From the NCBI GenBank assembly GCA_037179335.1, contig JAKZHN010000034.1, forward strand, positions 1-64,000: DNA of 64,000 nt. Reading direction: 5' to 3'. Positions 12,524-22,854 of the stretch are shown one piece after another (positions within the stretch are counted from its first letter, which is position 1; each line of letters begins with the position of its first letter). The notes beneath the pieces were generated by a model. That model was not told where the DNA came from. It saw only the letters and a program-made list of their open reading frames with translations, and ran no database searches. Position numbers and translations under genes: made by a program. Source of the stretch: Cyclaneusma minus. Its lineage: Eukaryota > Ascomycota > Leotiomycetes > Marthamycetales > Marthamycetaceae.

Positions 12524-13585
12524 CTAGCAAGTACACTCCGTGTCGTAAGTGTTGCCATATTGACATTGTTCGAAAGGTGAACCTATCCACCTCCTCAAAT
12601 TCGGCGATAGATTCCTTAATGCCTTTTCTGAAAATCGATTCCATTCACCCATTATCAGCCTTGGCGCAACGTAGTTCGCATCGTTCAACGAATAATCCCT
12701 AACCGCTTTATTCCAAGCGTCTCTGGACTCTTTCCTTAAGTCTCCGCCGTCCTCATCATCGTCCTCCTCCGTCTCCCAAAACTCAACTGGTGCCATGTGC
12801 CTTATATAAATCTGCGCGAAGTCGCGGTGATTGAGGTTGTTCTGGCTTCGGTAAGTTGCTTTTGCGGCATAGTCGGGCAGCTTATCAATATATATCCTAT
12901 AGTGGTCTTTCTAGTGGTTCTTTAAAGGCAGATACACTTCCCTCAAGTGGCCATATCTGGATAGAACTTCGAAACCGATGTTATGCAGAAACCCCCCTTC
13001 CCAAGGCGCAAACTCATTCTTGAAGGTTTTATAGTCAATCATCAGCCGCTCGATATATTGATGATCGGTGGCCGCATTGGCGAACTCGAAGAAAAGCTGT
13101 CTATTCGAAACATAGTCATATTCCAGACCCCCTTGTAAAAGCAGTCTGTCTGGTAGATATATTTTGTTTCTGAGGAAATCGGCGCGAATAGTGGGGTCGA
13201 AAGTTTCTGTGATAGGTATCATCGACGACCTAGGTCTCGTCGTCGTTGTTACGGGCCCAAACCGCAATCGGCCTCTTCGATCGAGATACATCTGTCTGCC
13301 TACGGGAGTCGGCATTTGACCGGGCTCGGGTGTCAGTGTCCAGAACTGTTTTGCGCCAATGACCTCGATGTTTCTACTATCTTGCATCGTATTCCAAAGA
13401 TTACTGAAAACGATTAGAAGCAACTCGTCGGGGAGACTTTCGACTCTGTCTCTGAATGATGAATTAGGCCGAGGAGGATCGTAGACCGTAACTCGCTCAC
13501 GCTGCTGCCCATAGTCAGGAGCCGTGCGAAGCCGCCGATTTCTCCTTTGGGCACTCCTCCTCAATGACGTTCTTTGGGGTGCCAT
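12524..13585 (-). pseudogene. F-box-like protein gene with in-frame TAG
   Basis: The reading frame starts at 13585 and runs 224 codons to a TAG at 12913-12911. It then continues in the same frame for 128 more codons to a second TAG at 12526-12524. Near residues 47-62 it has SLPDELLLIVFSNLW, which fits the start of an F-box (LPxELLxxIFSxL). F-box proteins bind Skp1 and select SCF ubiquitin-ligase substrates. The rest is charged and not recognised. No plausible intron removes the stop: the only nearby GT-AG pair would be 25 nt. A CAG-to-TAG change in a CA context is what RIP produces, and the gene lies 300 bp from the RIP block, so leakage is a reasonable inference. If the stop is real the product lacks its C-terminal third. 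Alternatives are a functional 224-residue protein or a sequencing error. Confidence 0.55.
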
Positions 13586-13707
13586 AGTCGCTGTTGCAGT
13601 TGAGTCTTGAGACGACAGTCAAGTGTTGCAGTACCTTCAAATGCTTAGTAGAAGTAGTTGTTCTTTGTTCACTGTGAGGTTGCTGCATCCGTCATCTTGT
13701 GTGATTG

Positions 13708-14007
13708 TTAAACTGTTGATGCCACTTTGTCAGTGCCAGTGAATGAATGGAACACTCGGAAGACAAAGACTTTATCCAGGGTTCCGGCATTTTGTCGGAG
13801 TGTGCCATACAATTTGATAGAACGGGAACTCCGATATGTCAGCCACTGCAGCTTAGACGTCCGACAGTGGTGACTCTGTCCGGGCATGGTGATTGACGTG
13901 GAATTTGGAAAGCTGACATAGTTTCCAGCATAGCATTTGCTAGGTAGATACCTCAACGTGGATAGAAATTCAGATCGAGGAGCGACAAGAATACTGTATG
14001 GAACCAT
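13708..14007 (-). CDS. Short ORF of array-1 unit 1 (doubtful)
   Basis: A 99-codon frame begins 55 bp downstream of the TATA box at 14062, in the correct direction. It begins MVPYSILVAPRS. Related openings occur after other array-1 TATA boxes: MVLSKSLATPRS at 17048, MVPSKSVAAPR after the 16079 box, MVPKRPLASPS after the 15738 box, and MVACRLPAAPRP after the 15408 box. The shared opening could be a short peptide start or simply the conserved DNA element GCTCCTCGA read in frame. The lengths after it differ widely. No signal peptide or domain is recognised. Confidence 0.25.
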   Translation of the reverse strand: MVPYSILVAPRSEFLSTLRYLPSKCYAGNYVSFPNSTSITMPGQSHHCRTSKLQWLTYRSSRSIKLYGTLRQNAGTLDKVFVFRVFHSFTGTDKVASTV

Positions 14008-16883
14008 TGTCCATGTGAATCTGCTTTTGTTTCATGGTCGATTGGCGGAATTATAAAGGGGTTTATATACCTCTCGAGCGCAAGGTTTGGCCTTTCCCTG
14101 GCTAAGAGATTTCACAAAGCGGTAGCTGTAATACCTCAACGACAGCAACATGCCTGTTCGGCAGTGGTTAGTTATTTCGAGGCGTGGCCTGGAAATGCCG
14201 AAAGCCGATATCTTTTATCATAATTGCCAGAGTTAAATACAACCTTCCATAACTTCCTAGCATCTGCTAAATTCTCCAGCAGGAGGTGTCCAAGGCCAAA
14301 GAGACGAGAGAAGCTTGGCTGGAATCGTCCAGTCGGGCTGCGCGTCTCGTTTTGTGGTTTTTGTCGATCCACACGAGCTGAGACGTGACCTTATATACTT
14401 TTCGAGTACAAGATGCGGTGATCACGTGGCCAAATTATAGTAAGTACAGGAAATATGTTATCGACGACAGCATCTTACTCGTTCGGCAGTAGCGAGTGAG
14501 CTCGGAAACCGAGAGTGATATGGAATCTAGAAGAACCATCTTCAGCATCAACTGCTTGTTGACATCAGTCTCCTCCAATTTTTCAACATTTGATAGGGAA
14601 TTTTTGCGAAGAGCATTCCAGGTTGAGAGGCAGCGAAGAGCATGTACGTAAACTTTTTCGTCGACTTTCTGTGTCGGCAAGGTCGTCTTGAAGTCACTGT
14701 TCGTCACACCTCTAGCTTGGTGGACTTAAGCAGGCTGGGAAGGAGTTTATATAGCTTTCGATGTAGCCTTATAGGGTCATGTGATTATGTGCCATGGTTT
14801 TATGCGGATATAGGATGCAAGATCAACGAGGGTAATCATCGTCCGACAGTAGTAAATGGGTTCGAGAATCCAAGCGATACCAGGAACTTGGACTGCAGAT
14901 ATGTTTGATACGACTTTTCTTGAAATGAGAGATTTCCGTTTTGGTAGCCTCTGTTGAATACTGTTTGAGAAAGACATTCCAGGTCGAGGAGCGGCGGGGA
15001 GCCTGCATGCAACCAGTTTCCTCTCGCTCTGGGAATACTTTTGATGATCTATTTCCACGAGATAAGAGGACTTTATATACTTCACGAGGACAAAATACGG
15101 TGATCACGTTGCCAGAATACCACAGAGTAAGTTGCGAGAGTAGTGAATGCAACGTCAACGACAGCAACCTTCTCATCCGACAGTAGTAAATTGGTTCGAG
15201 AATTGAAGGCCATCTGGAATCTGGAAAGCAGATATCGTGGGCATGAATTGCTTGGAATGACAGCCTCCCGTAATTTCACAGCCTTTGTCAAATACCTACT
15301 CTTGAACATGTTCGAGGTCGAGGAGCGGCGGGAAGCCTGCATGCAACCATCTTCCTCTCTCTTCTTTTGTTTTGCTTTTGGCAGTCAATTTAGACAAGCT
15401 TGAGGGTCTTATATACCTCACGAGTACGAGATACGGTGATCACGTGGTTAGAATACTTTGAGATAAGGGTAGGGAGCCCGGAGCTAATGTCAACGACAGC
15501 ACGTCTCGTCCGACAGTAGCGACTCGGTTCGGGAATCGAGATCGACCAGGAATGTGGAGCAGGAATTGTTATCAGAAAAAGCTTGAAGGTTGTAAGCAGT
15601 TGTGGTTCTGTAGCTATGCTAAAAATTCATCGAGGAAACGGCTCCAGGTGAAGGGCTGGCGAGAGGTCTTTTTGGAACCATTTTCCTTTTCCTTGTAACT
15701 TTTTTGTTTGTGGGGAACTTAGCTGCGCTAATGGGGCTTTATATAGCTTGGGGGTATAGAATAGGATGATCACGTGGCGAACATACCGCGAGGTAAGAAT
15801 GGAGGATGGAATGTCAACGACAGCAAGAAACCGCAACCAGTAATAGTGAGCAGATTTGACAGTGGATTAGGAAGCTGAGAGTAGTATTGCTTTTCCCCAA
15901 GCGACTAGAGAAAATGAACTATGTAATTTCATACCTAGGATTTGCTAAGTTCTTCTCCTACCTTGTGCAGGAATGTGGGAGATTGAGGACTCGAGGAGCA
16001 GCGACACTTTTGGACGGAACCATATTGCTTTCTGTCACCGACTGATTTTCATGTCACTTACAAGGGCTGGAAAGGGGACTTATATACCTTGCAAAGCAAA
16101 TGCAGGGGGCGATAATCACGTGGATAGAATACCGTGAGGTGAGAACAGCAATCAGCCCCTCGACAGTAGTGAGTAGACACGACAGCAATCAGCCTTTCCA
16201 ACAGCAGTGAGTCAGTTTGACAATAGCTCTGAAAATTGAGAGCAGGTGAGGTATTTACCGCACTCGCATGGAAAACACAGCCTTTTGCATCTCTCGTGGG
16301 ATTCGGTAACTTCGTCACCTAACCGATGTGATGATTTTGCGAAGTACAGATCGAGAAATAGTGAGACTCTTGGAAGTTGGATCGAATTCTCCGTGTCCTG
16401 GTACACCATAGTTTTTCGGTTCTGGCCGATCCAAACAAGCTGTGCAAGACGTTTATATACCTCTCTGATGTGCAGGATCACGTGGCTGCGCGAAAAGCAT
16501 ACTAGCGCAAGTGTCTGTGAGGTCAACGACAGTAGTCAACGTTTCCGACAGTAGTCAGTAGACTCGACGGTGACTTAGGCAACAAGCGTTGCCAGAAAAA
16601 CACATGAAAATGACAATCTCGTGCATAATTTCGGTGGATTTGCTAAGTTTCGCCCCCATCTCATGGAATCAAGTCACAGATGGTGGAACAGCGAGATCCC
16701 TGGGTGGAATTATTCCACTCGAATAAGTTGAATTCGTACCGTTTCAGTTCTGGCCGATTCAAATAAGATGGAGATGGGGTTTATATACCCTTTCTGGCGT
16801 GAAGGATCACGTGGCTGCGCGAACAGCATACTGGCGCAAGTGTTTGCGATGTCAACGACAGCAATCAACCTCTTTAACAGTAG

Positions 16884-17048
16884 TCATTCGACTCGATCGT
16901 GACTTGGAAAACAACCGGTACCAGAAAATGTGCATGAAGTTGAAAACTTCTTGCATAATTTTGTGGGATTGCGAAATTCTCCACCTACCGTGTCCGTATA
17001 CAGTAATGTTGAAGATCGAGGAGTAGCGAGACTCTTGGATAGAACCAT
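16884..17048 (-). CDS. Short ORF of array-1 unit 10 (doubtful)
   Basis: A 54-residue frame starts with MVLSKSLATPRSS about 56 bp downstream of the TATA box at 17104, the same position as the opening ATG in unit 1. It belongs to the group of similar short openings in array 1. After the first dozen residues there is no similarity to the other units. It could be a peptide or chance. Confidence 0.25.
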   Translation of the reverse strand: MVLSKSLATPRSSTLLYTDTVGGEFRNPTKLCKKFSTSCTFSGTGCFPSHDRVE

Positions 17049-18861
17049 AATGTCTCTCGCTGTAAACTGCATTTTGATGGCTAGTTTTAAAGGCTGGGAA
17101 GGGACTATATACATTTGGAGACAAAACGAGATGATCACGTGGTCAGAATACCGTAAGGTGAGCTTGAAGGCTGTCATGTCAAGCACACCACTTAGTCTCT
17201 TCAGCGGTGGTGAAGCTTAGACGTGACAGTGACCTAGAAAGCAATCACCATCAGGAACCTCCACGAAGATAGAGTCTCCTGGTTCCTGAATAACTGTGTT
17301 ACATTCACTTCATGCCACGATGGTATTTCCAGTCGAGGGGCTGCAAGACACAAGTTGAACGTTGATCGGAATTTCGGCTTGCACCAGTATAGTCGGCCTA
17401 GAAGAGCTGGAGATGGGCTTTATATACCTTTTGGCTGCATTACCAGGTGATTAACTGGCTAGAATATTATAGGAACGGGGCTTGCAAATTGCAATGACAG
17501 CAATCAGCATCTTCGACAGTGACGGGGAGACTCGACGGCGAGCTAGACCTAGAAAGCGGAAAGCATGTGCACTCACAGTCACTGTAAGCTGAATGTAGAA
17601 GTTAACTTCTCATGATTTCGTAAAAGTTGCGAAGTTCTTTATGCGATGGTCGCTTGAGACCGAGAAGCTGCCGGAAGCGCGTAGGGTGAAGGTGTTGCAT
17701 GGCGTTTCCTGACCGATTAGGAAGAGCCACGGAGGGTCTTTATATACCCCTCGAGTGCAGAGTCCACGTGATTGAGTGGGTGCTTATGTGGCTACCTAGC
17801 TTACTTGAGCATGTTGCAAGCTCTAGCGACAACAGTCAGGGTTTCCGGTGGTAGTGAGTAGACTCGATAGTGAATAAGAGAACCGATAGCAGGAGTAATT
17901 ACTATGAATTTTGCATTGAGAAAATATGTCATACATGATCTCATGTCTTTGCCATTACCAAATTTCACTATACTACAGCAAGTCTTACAGCTAACGATCT
18001 ACGAGAGGCCAGCGTTGATTTTCAACAATGGATGCTCGCGTAACAGCTATGTTGTGTGGGCGATTCCGAAGGGCGAGGGACGGGCTTTATATACCTTACC
18101 TCTCAAGCGCAGTGTCCACGAAATTATGGTATGGCATCTAGCGAGAAAGCATGATCATGGGATGGTAGTTTCACCCTCTAATGACAGCAGTGCGCATATT
18201 CGGCGGCGTCGAGTCAAAACGACAAGAACTAAGGAAGCTGACAGCAGGAGAGATTTGTAGTACGTTGCGTAAAGAGATAACGTCCTGCATGGTAATCTTG
18301 TACCATTTAGGAAGTTCGTTGTGCACGGTCAGTGTTTCAACCTTCAAATGAGGAGCTGCGAGATGTCATTGTTAGGAATTGGCAAATGCACGTTGTTCCC
18401 ATCTGGTTCCCAGGAACGTGGACATCCTCACAATTGAACTGAGACAGTCGCATCTGCCATTTGGCAATTTTGCTAATTGCTCTTGTGTAGCCGACTCAGG
18501 GGAGCTGGGAGGTAGCTTTATATACCTTTTGAGCCCAGGGTCCAGGAATTGCATAATGAGGCCAGCTCGGTCGATACTACTTCGGAAACGAATCGGGTGT
18601 TTCAGTATCTAACGACAGCAACTCGCAATCCCAGCGGTAGCAAATAGCCTCGACAGCAACTCGGCAAGCCGACAGAAGATATACTTTGTACAAACTTGCG
18701 CGAAGTATCACCCTTAGTACCTCAAGCATTCCGTGGGATGTGTCAAGTCTCATGATGCTAGGATCAGTTCTGAGACCAAAAAGCCGTCAAAGCCAGTATC
18801 GAATTTTGGGATGCTGCAAATTCCGACGTTCATGGTCATTTCAGAAGAGCGGAGACGGGTC

Positions 18862-19060
18862 TTTATATACCTCTCTTACCCATAGTGCACGTGATTACCC
18901 AGCTAGAATCTCGCAGAGATGAACAGGGCTTGAAATTCTTTCGACAATCGACAGCAGCATTTTCTGTTAGCGAAGGTAAGGCTTCGAGGGTTGAACTCAG
19001 GATCAGCTGACCTGGGAAGCAGAAGTCTTTACCACAAAGCTAGGCCTAGAGCTATAAAAG
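18862..19060. promoter_or_regulatory. Divergent TATA pair at the right end of array 1
   Basis: A minus-strand TATATAAA (18862-18869) and a plus-strand TATAAAAG (19053-19060) lie back to back about 185 bp apart. Between them are CACGTG at 18888 and CGACAGCAGCA-type sequence near 18945. The plus-strand box is followed by a pyrimidine-rich TTTCTTCTTCATC stretch typical of a fungal start site. No ORF of note follows on the plus side. Confidence 0.6.
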
Positions 19061-19728
19061 AGGGCATCGCCTTCTTTCCTCTTTCTTCTTCATCTTGGAG
19101 AACGCGCGACAGAATCTCAGATTTTGCTAGCGACTACTGAGCTGGGTCTCTAGTATCTTCCTACACTTCTGATCATTGCAATCTCTAGTCACCTTGTTCG
19201 TAGAGATTATCTAGGCACAACCTGCGTGGATGGAATCGGTGGATGGAATGGGCAGCGGTGGTAGAGTGAAGTATCGATGGCAAAGAGTGGAACGACAGTT
19301 ACTGCCTAGGCCGCCGGGTGCTCACTCGGTTTGCATCATGTGCGTACGTAATAGATTTCCCAGCCTGTAGACCAGGTCTAGCCCATAATATCAGTCCCTG
19401 CCTAGATGGTCCAATAACGAGATCTGACTTTCTCATTTGTGGTTCCCTGCATGGTTGAGGGCCTTGGTCGAAGAGGGTCAGACAAGGACCTTTCTTTTAT
19501 ACACAAAGAGAGCCAGTCAAGGCAAGTACTAGTGCCGCTCGTAAGATAAGCTCAACCAACACTCTGTCACATGACACACAAGCTCGCACGTGAATCAAAG
19601 CATCTCAATCAGAACCCGATGCCATTTTGTCAATCTGGTATAGTATCATCTCCTCAAAACACTGCCACAGCACACGCAGGCAAAAGTTCCGTTCATGTTT
19701 CCGTGTCTCTCAACACATCGGCCACAGC
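19061..19728 (+). other. Possible non-coding transcript region; no gene
   Basis: Sequence downstream of the plus-strand TATA box at 19053 up to the 3' end of the convergent MFS gene. No conserved ORF is visible. If the promoter is active, the product would be a short non-coding RNA of unknown role. Confidence 0.3.
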
Positions 19729-21660
19729 TCAGCTAAAGCTCGCCCCAAGCGTACTCTGCCCCTGATTCGAAAACCCAATCCCATTACTCAACTTCCTCGC
19801 ACCCCCCGGCCCAATACTCCCCCCGGGAATACTAATCGGACTACTCATCCTCCTCTTCCGCCTCATACTCGAATTCCTACTCGACCTACTCGCCAACCTA
19901 GTCAAAGACGGTCCTTCCACCAGCCCATCAGCCGCCTCCTCCTCCTCAATACCATCCTCTCGCACAATACTCCCATAACTAACCGTCCTCGTCCGCTCCG
20001 GCCTCGGACTCCTTTCCTCAAGCACCCCATCATCCTCCTCCATCTCCTCGTTTTCGTCATCCTCCTCCTCTTCACTATCCGTATCATCCGTCCTCGAAAA
20101 TCCCTGCATCTCCACTAGCATAAAAACAGGCAGCGTCCCTAGCAGCGCCAGCGCACTCAGCGTCCACCACGGCAAAATCACAAATCCCTTTTTCACCCCC
20201 ACCGTAAAAAGACTCCCGGCAATAGCGGGCCCAGCGGCTCGGCCTACCGCCGAAAACGACGTCGCAAAACCATTCAGCGTTCCCAGAACCCTGAGTGTCA
20301 ACGCACTGTTCGTCAACAAAATCGTACTGCAGGGAAACCCGAAGATTCCTGCTACGCATTTGCACAACATAACCACAAAAATCGCAATCTGCTGCGTCGT
20401 AGGATCGCGGATTAGCGAACAAAAGGGGGTTATGAAATAGATGATAGGATAAGCGATTGAACAGGCACGGAAACAGTTCAAAATGCCAAAACGGCGTGCG
20501 ACGGGCGGGAATAGTAAAAACTGGACGATGCCGCCGCAGATGCCGTAGGCGGTGAAGTAGAGGCCGATGCGGGAGTGTTTGAGGCCGAAACCGCCGGAGA
20601 ATTGGAAAGGATTCGAGCGGGAGGGGTCCGGAGGTGAAAAAGGGTGGTGCATGTAGACGGGGAGGAGTTGGTCGAAGGCGATGGAGTGGAGGGCGAGGAA
20701 GGTGTATGCCATGAGGTTGAGCACGCTTTGGCGCGTGAAGACTTCGGTCATGGAGGGTGGTGAAAGCTGTTTTTGCGGGGGTTTCCAGTCGGGATCGTAG
20801 CCGGTGGATGTTGAAGTGATGGATTCGGGACGCAGGAGAGGGGAGGTTTCGTCGTCGCCGGTTATGTGAGGGCGGTGGTGGTGACTTTTCCGTTTCTCGC
20901 CTTTGAACAAGGCGATGAGTTTCTTCCCCAAGATAATACCGTAATCGCGGCGATGTTTCTTGCTCTCCAGCGTTTCCTTAAGGAACAGAAAGCCAACCGT
21001 AATGCTAATACAGAAGAAAACCCCTGCCACCAAATTCGGCAGCGCATAAGGGAATTTGATCAGAAATTTGTTGTTTCCAAAAACCCCCGGAAAATTCTCC
21101 GCCGGCTTAGCCAACAACCCCCCAAAAGCCGGGCCAAAGATCGAGCCAATACTCCACACCAACGGCATCAAACTGAACGCCCTCGGCTGCAATTCCTTCT
21201 CCGGACACAATTCCGCCACCGTCGTTCGAAGAATCCCCACATTTCCATTCCCGCCGCCAGATAATGCGCGAGCGATGATCGCCCACGTGAGGGATTGGGA
21301 GAGGCCCCAGAAGAAGGAGGTGAGCATGGTGATGGTGAGGCAGGTGAGGATGATGGGTTTGCGGCCGTGGCGGTCGGAGGCGCGGCCCCAGGCGACGGCG
21401 GTGGCGCATTGGGAGAGCGAGAAGACGGCGCTGGTTATGCCGGCCCATTTGGCGACGTCTTTGGAGGGGATTCCGAAGGATTCAATCATTTCGGGGAGGT
21501 AGGGGAAGACGGAGGTGGAGGCGACGGGTTCGGCGAAGCGGGCGATGGCTGGGGGGAGGGAGGTTAGTATGGTGGTTAAGGGGGTTTGTGACAGAGACAT
21601 ACCGAGAATTGCCAGCTGTTGGACGGGGAGCTTGGGAGGGCCATTCTGCTTTTTCGTCAT
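19729..21660 (-). CDS. MFS transporter, DHA1/YCR023C-like
   Basis: A single-exon gene for a 643-residue membrane transporter. Hydrophobic segments occur in two groups of about six. Around residues 94-103 it has GRASDRHGRKP, the major-facilitator motif A in the loop between TM2 and TM3, and further on RALSGGGNGNVGILRT, like the motif in TM4 of drug:H+ antiporter 1 relatives. This layout, with a long central loop (about 235-295, containing ETSPLLRPES) and an acidic C-terminal tail rich in Asp and Glu, resembles the fungal YCR023C and plant ZIF-like group. The substrate is unknown. The start at 21660 gives a short cytosolic N-terminus before TM1 and there is no competing upstream ATG. The gene is convergent with array 1 and divergent from the carboxypeptidase gene. 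Confidence 0.85.
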   Translation of the reverse strand: MTKKQNGPPKLPVQQLAILGMSLSQTPLTTILTSLPPAIARFAEPVASTSVFPYLPEMIESFGIPSKDVAKWAGITSAVFSLSQCATAVAWGRASDRHGRKPIILTCLTITMLTSFFWGLSQSLTWAIIARALSGGGNGNVGILRTTVAELCPEKELQPRAFSLMPLVWSIGSIFGPAFGGLLAKPAENFPGVFGNNKFLIKFPYALPNLVAGVFFCISITVGFLFLKETLESKKHRRDYGIILGKKLIALFKGEKRKSHHHRPHITGDDETSPLLRPESITSTSTGYDPDWKPPQKQLSPPSMTEVFTRQSVLNLMAYTFLALHSIAFDQLLPVYMHHPFSPPDPSRSNPFQFSGGFGLKHSRIGLYFTAYGICGGIVQFLLFPPVARRFGILNCFRACSIAYPIIYFITPFCSLIRDPTTQQIAIFVVMLCKCVAGIFGFPCSTILLTNSALTLRVLGTLNGFATSFSAVGRAAGPAIAGSLFTVGVKKGFVILPWWTLSALALLGTLPVFMLVEMQGFSRTDDTDSEEEEDDENEEMEEDDGVLEERSPRPERTRTVSYGSIVREDGIEEEEAADGLVEGPSLTRLASRSSRNSSMRRKRRMSSPISIPGGSIGPGGARKLSNGIGFSNQGQSTLGASFS

Positions 21661-22854
21661 TGTTGCTATTGTCGTTCTTGTCGTCTCTTGTCGTCAGTTA
21701 AGGTAGCTGTCGTGGTAGTTTCCTGGATCGATCGTTCTTCTTTCTCTCGTTCAGTTAATCGTTTATCGTTTCCTAAATTATCTGTCGTTGTAACAACAAT
21801 CCGTCGTGTGTGTCTCGATATGCTTTCAGGAGGTTGAATACGGCGGTGACCTCGAAGTTGCATGGAAAGTAAAATTTGAAATAATGCGAGAGTCAAGCAA
21901 GAGTCAAGCAAGCTGAGAAAGAGCGGCTCTCCTACCTCTAGCAGAAGCAGACCTCGGGACAGCAGAGCAAGCAAACTCACAGTGCTTTACCTGGGGGAGG
22001 ACGAGATAGTAAAGAAGGGCGCCGCCGTGCTACTCCAGACCGCTGGATATAGAAAGAACCTTATTTGCCTACCTCGTGAGTTCGGCGCCTCTGCATGGCA
22101 GATGCAGGGTTGGCCTAAAAATCCTCACTCCCGCTATGTTTGCACACCGGGTCACAAGCTCCACACATGCCGACGTCGGACCCACTGTGCATGACTTTTC
22201 CACATAGGGGCCTTATCGCGATAAGAAGGATGACCATGAAGTGTGTCTCACTGCTTTGGGCCTTTCAAAACCGTTGATTAGCATCTGTACATGCCTGTTT
22301 TTGACAATAAGGCGAAATGTTTCAAAATAGTGAATCGAATTAGCTTCAGTATCAAAGACATGTCCAGTGGTTGAGGTAACTACAACGAGTTACACAGAAG
22401 AGATCGGAGGGGTCTAGCGTATCACCACGTGACGTGCCCCGCGGATCGCCGATGACGTTCTTTGGCCGGAGTTGCTCAAGCTCCCTCAACAACATCGTGA
22501 CAATTGAATCTTGAATTTCGACATGTCGAAATAATGCTGCCAGTCGTTCCCTCAAGCTTCCGGCAAGCACCAACAACGTAAAATCAACCACTTTGACTTT
22601 GAAAAGTTAGAAAACAGCCTGGATCAGCAAGGTTCGTAAAAGCGTGCGGAGAAGGTTTCCCATCAAGCTCCAAGCGGATCTCCATGCCGACCCTTGGCAA
22701 AGCTTCAGATAGCTCGACGACCCACGGCGCAACCCCTCTCCATTACCTAAGCTATCAATATCATACCTAGACTTTCGAGATCCTCCAAGGTGTTTCTTCA
22801 GCTCCTCTGATCCAGCTTCACCTCACTGGCATCGCACTGGTGCTGACTGAAATC
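21661..22854. other. Divergent intergenic region; no supported gene
   Basis: A 1.2 kb space between the start codons of the MFS transporter (-) and the M28 carboxypeptidase (+). It contains a CCACGTGACGTG stretch near 22424 and CT-rich tracts but no clear TATA box. Short open frames here look like chance. It presumably holds both promoters. Confidence 0.5.

Larger units (their letters stand above)
13708..18895 (-). repeat. Array 1: 15 promoter-like units, about 340-bp period, pointing left
   Basis: Fifteen TATA boxes on the minus strand (TATATAAA, TATATAAG or TATATAGT) begin on the plus strand at 14062, 14390, 14746, 15072, 15408, 15738, 16079, 16452, 16780, 17104, 17419, 17739, 18086, 18517 and 18862. 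Spacings are 314-373 bp, with one of 431. Upstream of nine of them, 19-31 bp away, is a perfect CACGTG, usually within GATCACGTGG; others have variants. A further 60-110 bp upstream most units carry a pair of related elements, plus-strand AACGACAGCA and then CCGACAGTAG. Downstream of TATA most units have a GC(A/C)GC(T/C)CCTCGA element, and some a GAAATTATGCA-like element, with faster divergence elsewhere. The units are therefore old tandem duplicates in which the promoter is best conserved. Short frames follow some TATA boxes but are not conserved in length. The products are unknown: short peptides or non-coding RNAs. Confidence 0.8.

Noticed and set aside
20866..21502. ORFs of up to 148 codons opposite the MFS gene
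   Set aside because: Antisense shadows of the long GC-rich transporter frame.
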